Source: Pseudomaricurvus sp033283335
GTDB lineage: Bacteria > Pseudomonadota > Gammaproteobacteria > Pseudomonadales > Cellvibrionaceae
Assembly: GCA_033283335.1 (NCBI GenBank)
Contig: JAWMQP010000001.1
Location: 930,001-994,000, forward strand
Direction: 5' to 3'
Length of the DNA stretch: 64,000 bases
Shown: positions 59,920-64,000 of the stretch, one piece after another
How positions within the stretch are numbered: position 1 is the first letter of the stretch
Layout of the letters: each line of letters starts with the position of its first letter
Made by a program: the position numbers and the translations under genes
The notes under the pieces: model-generated
Database searches by the model: none
The model's input: the letters and a program-made list of their open reading frames with translations, nothing else
What the model was told of the DNA's origin: nothing

Positions 59920-61089
59920 TCAAAATTGATTCAGCACCAAGGCGACCGCCACCACTTGCGGCACCGTGACCAGCGGCAGAAACAAAGCGATCTTCCAGGA
60001 GCGGGTGGTATCGCGCAGAACCATCACCTCGGTGTAATCCGTGGAGACGCCGGTCATCATGAACGCGAAGCTGTTACCTGGTGCCCCGGCACGAGTCAGC
60101 AGGTCTGCAGCTATCGGGGTTGAGCCCTCTGAACAGACCTCAATGATCGTGGCCGCCACCAGCGTCACCAGCAACCCCAGTGCCGTCGGCCCAAACCAGG
60201 CTTGAAAGCTTTCCAGCGAGACAAAACTGCGCAGAGCCGTTGCCAGCAACACCCCAAAAAATAACCACTTCAACACCATGCGGGAACCCTTGATGCCTTC
60301 TAAGAGGACCTCACCCACCAGTCCAAAACGCCATTCGACCTGGGCCAACGCCGACTTTACTTCGGTCCAGAGATGATAATCTTCTGGGAGTTCCGCCTGA
60401 TGTGGATTCTGCGGTAGAGTGCCCCTGGCTACCAATCGGTCGAAGATACTGCCACTGATGAGCGCGATGATCATAGACAAGGCGATGAACAACAGGGTCC
60501 AGGGCAAACCAATCAACGCCACCAGAATGATGGTCAAGGACAGGGAGTTCCAGGGGCTGGCAATCAAGAAAGCCATGACCTGTCCCAAACTGGCGCCACG
60601 CTGGTAGAGCTGCATGCCCACCATCAGAATGCCATGGCTGCAAAGGTCCATCAGCACACCAGCCATGGTAGCCCGGCATACACCTGAGAAACTGCCACCA
60701 CGCCCCAGTACCGAAGTGATCATGGCCTGGGGTATACGACTTAGCAAGCCCACAAACAAGGCCGCCAGCACCACCCCCCACCACATGGTGTTGATCAATT
60801 CGAAAATGCCGTGACTCATAGTGTGCAGCCAATGGGGTAAGTACGCCGTTGGCATCAACAGGTAAAGCAGATAACCCGCAACCACTCCGCTGAAACTCCC
60901 CCACAGCAAGCCGTCGAAACGCTGGGACTTGCCATCCTCGCCGCCGCTATCACAACAAGAGCTCACCGCAGCAGGATTCGGGCTGGACGCCTGACTCGCA
61001 CAGTGATCTCCCCCAGTGTGATGAGTGGGGTGCTTGGCCGCAGAATCACAACAGGAATGTTGTTTTATGGAATCACCACTTGCTGACAC
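59920..61089 (-). CDS. SO_0444-type Cu/Zn efflux permease
   Basis: The 389-residue protein has a Cys/His-rich metal-binding leader (HSCCDS, HPTHHTGGDHC, SSCCDSG) before about eight to ten membrane helices, with two similar permease halves (SGVCRATMAGVLMDLCSHG and EVCSEGSTPIAADLLTRAGAPGN in parts). This matches the SO_0444 family of predicted copper/zinc exporters. The GTG at 61089 lies after GAGGTGA inside the merR stop. It follows a CueR-like regulator, so copper efflux is the likely role. Confidence 0.87.
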   Translation of the reverse strand: MSASGDSIKQHSCCDSAAKHPTHHTGGDHCASQASSPNPAAVSSCCDSGGEDGKSQRFDGLLWGSFSGVVAGYLLYLLMPTAYLPHWLHTMSHGIFELINTMWWGVVLAALFVGLLSRIPQAMITSVLGRGGSFSGVCRATMAGVLMDLCSHGILMVGMQLYQRGASLGQVMAFLIASPWNSLSLTIILVALIGLPWTLLFIALSMIIALISGSIFDRLVARGTLPQNPHQAELPEDYHLWTEVKSALAQVEWRFGLVGEVLLEGIKGSRMVLKWLFFGVLLATALRSFVSLESFQAWFGPTALGLLVTLVAATIIEVCSEGSTPIAADLLTRAGAPGNSFAFMMTGVSTDYTEVMVLRDTTRSWKIALFLPLVTVPQVVAVALVLNQF

Positions 61090-61096
61090 GGGCCTG

Positions 61097-61588
61097 TCAC
61101 CTCAACTCGGTCTGTGGCCGACCACGAGTGGTTTGGCCTTGATTAGTATGGGCTTGGTTCTTAATAGAACCGGCGTGGCTATCAATAGAATCGGCGATGC
61201 CCTCATGAGTCAGGCGATCGATAATGGCACATTGAGCCAGTTCGTCCCCCGGACATCGACGCACCAGGTCCGCCAGCGTATCGCGCATATGCTGCAACTC
61301 GATGATCTGGGCTTCAACCCGTTGCAATTTGTCCTGCACCAGAGCTTTCACTTCAACGCTGTGGCGGTTGGTCTCCCGGTAGAGAGACAACAGTTGCCGG
61401 CACTCCTCGACACTGAATCCGGTCGCCCTGGCACGCTGCACAAAACGCAACACGTCCAAATCACTGTCGTTGTAATCCCGGTAACCATTATTCCCGCGAC
61501 TGGCGGGACCAATCAATTCAATGCGTTCGTAGTAGCGGATAGTTTTGGGGGACAAACCGCTGGCCTTGGCTGCTTGACTGATATTCAT
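61097..61588 (-). CDS. CueR-like MerR-family copper-responsive regulator
   Basis: The 163-residue protein has a winged helix-turn-helix (MNISQAAKASGLSPKTIRYYE), a dimerisation coiled coil and a metal loop with C-P-G-D-x4-C (CPGDELAQCAII), matching CueR for monovalent copper. The C-terminal 30 residues are an extra tail. ATG 61588 has AGGAG seven bases upstream. It drives its own promoter and the efflux permease behind it. Confidence 0.9.
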   Translation of the reverse strand: MNISQAAKASGLSPKTIRYYERIELIGPASRGNNGYRDYNDSDLDVLRFVQRARATGFSVEECRQLLSLYRETNRHSVEVKALVQDKLQRVEAQIIELQHMRDTLADLVRRCPGDELAQCAIIDRLTHEGIADSIDSHAGSIKNQAHTNQGQTTRGRPQTELR

Positions 61589-61638
61589 CACAACACTCCT
61601 GTAACCACTAACCCATGGATAACCCTGAGGTTGATACC

Positions 61639-61669
61639 ACCATAAACCTTACACCAACTGGAAGGTCAA
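61639..61669 (-). promoter_or_regulatory. MerR/CueR-type promoter with 19-bp spacer
   Basis: On the minus strand TTGACC (61669-61664) and TATGGT (61644-61639) are separated by 19 bases. The spacer with its flanks holds the dyad ACCTT...AAGGT that is usual for CueR operators. MerR-family activators act on such over-long spacers. Confidence 0.75.
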
Positions 61670-61712
61670 GACGATTAAGACATCACCGGGCAATATCTCT
61701 GTGGACATAGTA

Positions 61713-61745
61713 TTTGCCGTTATAATCAGTTTTTGCCGTTATAAT
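61713..61745 (+). promoter_or_regulatory. Duplicated -10 region upstream of the YgjP-like gene
   Basis: TTTGCCGTTATAAT occurs twice 19 bases apart (61713-61726 and 61732-61745), each ending in a perfect TATAAT. They may be two -10 boxes for the gene at 61845. Confidence 0.5.
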
Positions 61746-61844
61746 ACCGCCAACGTCAACAACAGCCTGAAACGCCTTGCCCTTGTGAGCTTCCCTACCC
61801 TTCGAAAACTCAGACCATCAAATACCCGTACCCATTACGTTGAG

Positions 61845-62549
61845 ATGAAAGATCCGGGCCATCTGGGATTTGATTACCTGATCCGCCTGTCGCATCGCAA
61901 GACCGCTACGATTGAAGTCCGCCAGGGCCGGGTACTGGTCGCTGCGCCTGTGCAGGCCCGCCAAAGCGAGCTGCAGCAATGGGTGGATACCAAGGCCGAC
62001 TGGATTCGCCAGAAGCTGCAACTGCAAGCGGAACGTCAGCAACTGGTCCCTGTCCGACACTACGACGATGGCGAACACTGGTCCTGGCTCGGCCAAACAC
62101 TGACTCTGCAGATTGATACCGGTCCGCAGAAACGGGTTGAACACCGACAGCAACAGCTGTTCATCACCCTCTCGTCCCGCAGCCGCAAACCCAGGCCGGA
62201 ACAGGTCAAGCAGGCGCTCGAGCACTGGTATCAGTCCCAGGCCCTAGCCCTGCTGGAACAGAAAACCCAGCAGGTTTGCCAGCGTTTGCAGCGCCAGTAC
62301 TCGCGGGTACAATTGCGACGCACCAAAAGTAAATGGGGCCACTGCACCAGCCAGGGGGTGATTCAATACAACTGGCTGATTGTCCAGGCACCGGAATGGA
62401 TCGTGGACTACTTGGTTGTACATGAATGCTGCCACCTGGTTCACCACAACCACAGTCGCGCCTTTTGGCATCTCGTCTCACAGCTTTACCCGGATTATCA
62501 ACGTGCCCGACACTGGCTTCGTCAACACGGTCACAGTCTGACAATCTGA
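61845..62549 (+). CDS. YgjP-like (M48/DUF45) metallopeptidase
   Basis: The protein has the zinc motif HECCH (LVVHECCHLVHHNHSRAFW), preceded by SKWGHCTSQGVIQYNW, which defines the YgjP/DUF45 family. I use ATG 61845 (234 residues), since a frame reaching 61701 would begin upstream of both -10 boxes and the family usually begins near this point. The physiological substrate is unknown. Downstream lies a three-copy 18-bp repeat. Confidence 0.87.
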   Translation: MKDPGHLGFDYLIRLSHRKTATIEVRQGRVLVAAPVQARQSELQQWVDTKADWIRQKLQLQAERQQLVPVRHYDDGEHWSWLGQTLTLQIDTGPQKRVEHRQQQLFITLSSRSRKPRPEQVKQALEHWYQSQALALLEQKTQQVCQRLQRQYSRVQLRRTKSKWGHCTSQGVIQYNWLIVQAPEWIVDYLVVHECCHLVHHNHSRAFWHLVSQLYPDYQRARHWLRQHGHSLTI

Positions 62550-62567
62550 CGACTGTCAACCCTCCCG

Positions 62568-62621
62568 TTTTTAGCCTTACTCTTATTTTTAGCCTTACTC
62601 TTATTTTTAGCCTTACTCTTT
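62568..62621. repeat. 18-bp tandem repeat downstream of YgjP-like gene
   Basis: TTTTTAGCCTTACTCTTA is repeated three times (62568-62585, 62586-62603, 62604-62621, last base changed). It starts 19 bases after the stop codon. The rest of the gap up to 62800 is AT-rich with no gene seen. Confidence 0.93.
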
Positions 62622-62800
62622 AACGGCCATTGCAGTTGTCAAAGGTCGGACATCAAGACTGCCGAACCATTTTGCTTTTGATTTTTATAAATAATTCAGT
62701 AGGTTACAAACTAGTATTGACAAAGACTTTTAAGAAATAGCAGTATCTGTCAAAATTTAATAATTACCACCGTCACTGATCGCGCCAGGAGGCCTTTTCC

Positions 62801-63064
62801 ATGGCTTATCGAGTAGACGCAGCGAGCTCTGGGATTATGGAATATATCGACAGCCACCACCCCGAATGGGACCCCATGTGGCAGGCCCTGGCCAAAGACC
62901 GACTCAACGGCGGTGATCCGCTGTGTGTGCACCAGGGACTCAGCTGGGAGTATATGGGCTCCACCACTGACCATCACAATTTCCGCCACTCACGCCACCC
63001 TGCCACTGGCCGCATCGAACACATTTATATTGAGCGTTATCAGGCGTCACTTCGACGCGCCTGA
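62801..63064 (+). CDS. Small protein of unknown function
   Basis: The 87-residue protein is rich in His, Trp and Tyr (MEYIDSHHPEWDPMWQAL, TTDHHNFRHSRHP) with no signal peptide or membrane segment. AGGAGG lies eight bases before the ATG, so translation is well supported. I do not recognise a family; the motif HQGLSWEYMGSTTDHHNFRH is distinctive. A GC hairpin (CGCCCCG...CGGGGCG at about 63076-63097) follows the gene. Confidence 0.7.
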   Translation: MAYRVDAASSGIMEYIDSHHPEWDPMWQALAKDRLNGGDPLCVHQGLSWEYMGSTTDHHNFRHSRHPATGRIEHIYIERYQASLRRA

Positions 63065-63293
63065 TGCACCGTAAACGCCCCGACCTCCAGCGGGGCGCAC
63101 TGCCATCGAGCACACTTCCGGCTATAAAATATCCGTCGTGAAAAATTCTCACGTTCACGCAATTGTCATGTTGCCAGCCTAGTTTGTTTTCTGATACAAC
63201 ATAATCAAGAGTGGCGCAGAGCTCGCAGTCCAATAGCTTTTCCCAGCAGCCGAAGGACTCTGCTCATCCCCGCGACGCTGCGTTGCTCCTCGA

Positions 63294-63330
63294 GCACTGG
63301 GTTTCGGTGCAAAGCCGGTCAGCCCAGTGC
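63294..63330 (+). other. Stem-loop in the phoH leader
   Basis: GCACTGGG (63294-63301) pairs with CCCAGTGC (63323-63330), ending 33 bases before the phoH start codon. The 63065-63363 gap otherwise holds no gene I can support. Confidence 0.45.
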
Positions 63331-63363
63331 GATGTTATCAGCCAGAAGGAAGGATGCTCGCTT

Positions 63364-64000
63364 ATGGTAGATATGCAACTTGCTGAACCCCTCAGTCAAG
63401 AACAACCCATTCTTTACGTCCTCGACACTAACGTCCTTATCCACGACCCTACCGCCCTGCTCAACTTTGAAGAACACCACGTCATGATCCCCATGACAGT
63501 CCTGGAGGAACTCGACAAGCTCAAAAGTGGACGCAAGACCCAGGCTGCCGATTGTCGGCAGGCGATTCGGGAAATCGATAAGATACTCGGCAGAGCCTCG
63601 CCGGAAGAGATTGAAGGAGGCGTGCCAATCCGGCGAGAACATCTCAACGATGTCTGCGGCAGACTCTCCATCCTGATGACCCACCCCCCCGAAAATCTCA
63701 CCGTCCTTCCCACCCACCTCAACGACAACAAAATCATCAACGACCTGGTGTTACTTAAACATCAATACCCGAATCATCGAGTAGTCCTGGTCACCAAAGA
63801 CATTAATATGCGGCTGAAAGCACGCGGTTGTGGAATCGAGTCCGACGATTATCACAGCGATCAGCTGGTTACAGACATCGAGCAACTGAACAAGGGCTAT
63901 CTGGAATTCGAAGGCAACTTCTGGGACCAGGTCGAGAAGGTTGAAACGCAACAACAAATGGGCCGCACGGTACACCGGATTCCGAGGGATAACATTACGG
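63364..64000 (+). CDS. PhoH family protein with N-terminal PIN domain, cut by window edge
   Basis: The visible 212 residues form a PIN-type nuclease domain: ILYVLDTNVLIHDPTALLNF (first Asp), MTVLEELDKLKSG (Glu-Glu-Asp), and VVLVTKDINMRLKARG with the third acidic site. In the PhoH2/YlaK layout this is followed by a PhoH ATPase/RNA helicase domain, which lies beyond the window. GAAGGAAGG lies about ten bases before the ATG; an internal ATG three codons later is possible. Likely role: RNA-processing ribonuclease-helicase. Confidence 0.9.
   Translation, partial: MVDMQLAEPLSQEQPILYVLDTNVLIHDPTALLNFEEHHVMIPMTVLEELDKLKSGRKTQAADCRQAIREIDKILGRASPEEIEGGVPIRREHLNDVCGRLSILMTHPPENLTVLPTHLNDNKIINDLVLLKHQYPNHRVVLVTKDINMRLKARGCGIESDDYHSDQLVTDIEQLNKGYLEFEGNFWDQVEKVETQQQMGRTVHRIPRDNIT

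Overview
The window is chromosomal DNA from a gammaproteobacterium, most likely a marine member of the Pseudomonadales/Oceanospirillales group. The housekeeping block gyrA, pheA, a fused tyrA-aroA, cmk, rpsA and ihfB, with mtaD, ubiG, a mupP-type phosphatase and yciK on the other side of gyrA, matches the order I know from Pseudomonas aeruginosa. It is altered here: serC and hisC are absent, and pyrF and lapAB lie between aroA and rpsA. The first 25 kb are visibly more AT-rich than the rest, as expected of a variable surface-glycan locus.

Positions 1-26160 are a cell-surface glycan locus next to ihfB, the place where P. aeruginosa carries its O-antigen cluster. It has galU, two paralogous ABC-2 polysaccharide exporters (24 kb and 0-1.4 kb) bracketing the cluster, at least six glycosyltransferase genes (one a double GT4 fusion, one GT2), a 1327-residue multidomain glycosyltransferase, a tandem sulfotransferase, two methyltransferases, a radical SAM/SPASM enzyme, a DUF4214 protein and a PrtD/PrtE-type type I secretion pair. 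Together these suggest a sulfated, methylated surface glycan, possibly linked to a type I-secreted protein whose gene is not in the window.

Positions 26282-39091 hold core genes (ihfB, rpsA, lapB, lapA, cmk, pyrF, a ComEA-like protein, tyrA-aroA, pheA, gyrA). Between rpsA and ihfB lies the most interesting non-coding signal: a candidate CsrB/RsmYZ-type regulatory RNA of about 180 nt with repeated GGA motifs, an intrinsic terminator and an upstream GacA-like 18-bp palindrome.

Positions 39508-46828 carry mtaD, ubiG, mupP and yciK, then accessory enzymes (GNAT, an Nmad3-like protein, an atypical SDR, a GMC oxidoreductase). Positions 46930-54184 are an ECF sigma/ChrR photo-oxidative stress module: the sigma-chrR pair and a divergent seven-gene operon (NTF2-like, SDR, FAD oxidoreductase, DUF1365, Cfa, DUF2878, unknown exported protein). 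Both arms have matching promoters of the form TGATCY-N17-GTATWR.

Positions 54359-64000 hold a predicted lipoprotein Nudix hydrolase, two unknown lipoproteins, an M19 dipeptidase, cytochrome b561, cytochrome c', a CueR-like regulator with an SO_0444-type metal efflux permease, a YgjP-like metallopeptidase, a small unknown protein and the start of a PIN-PhoH gene. Short tandem repeats (8-19 bp units, 2-6 copies) recur in intergenic gaps across the window. I saw no tRNA, rRNA, CRISPR array, insertion sequence or prophage.
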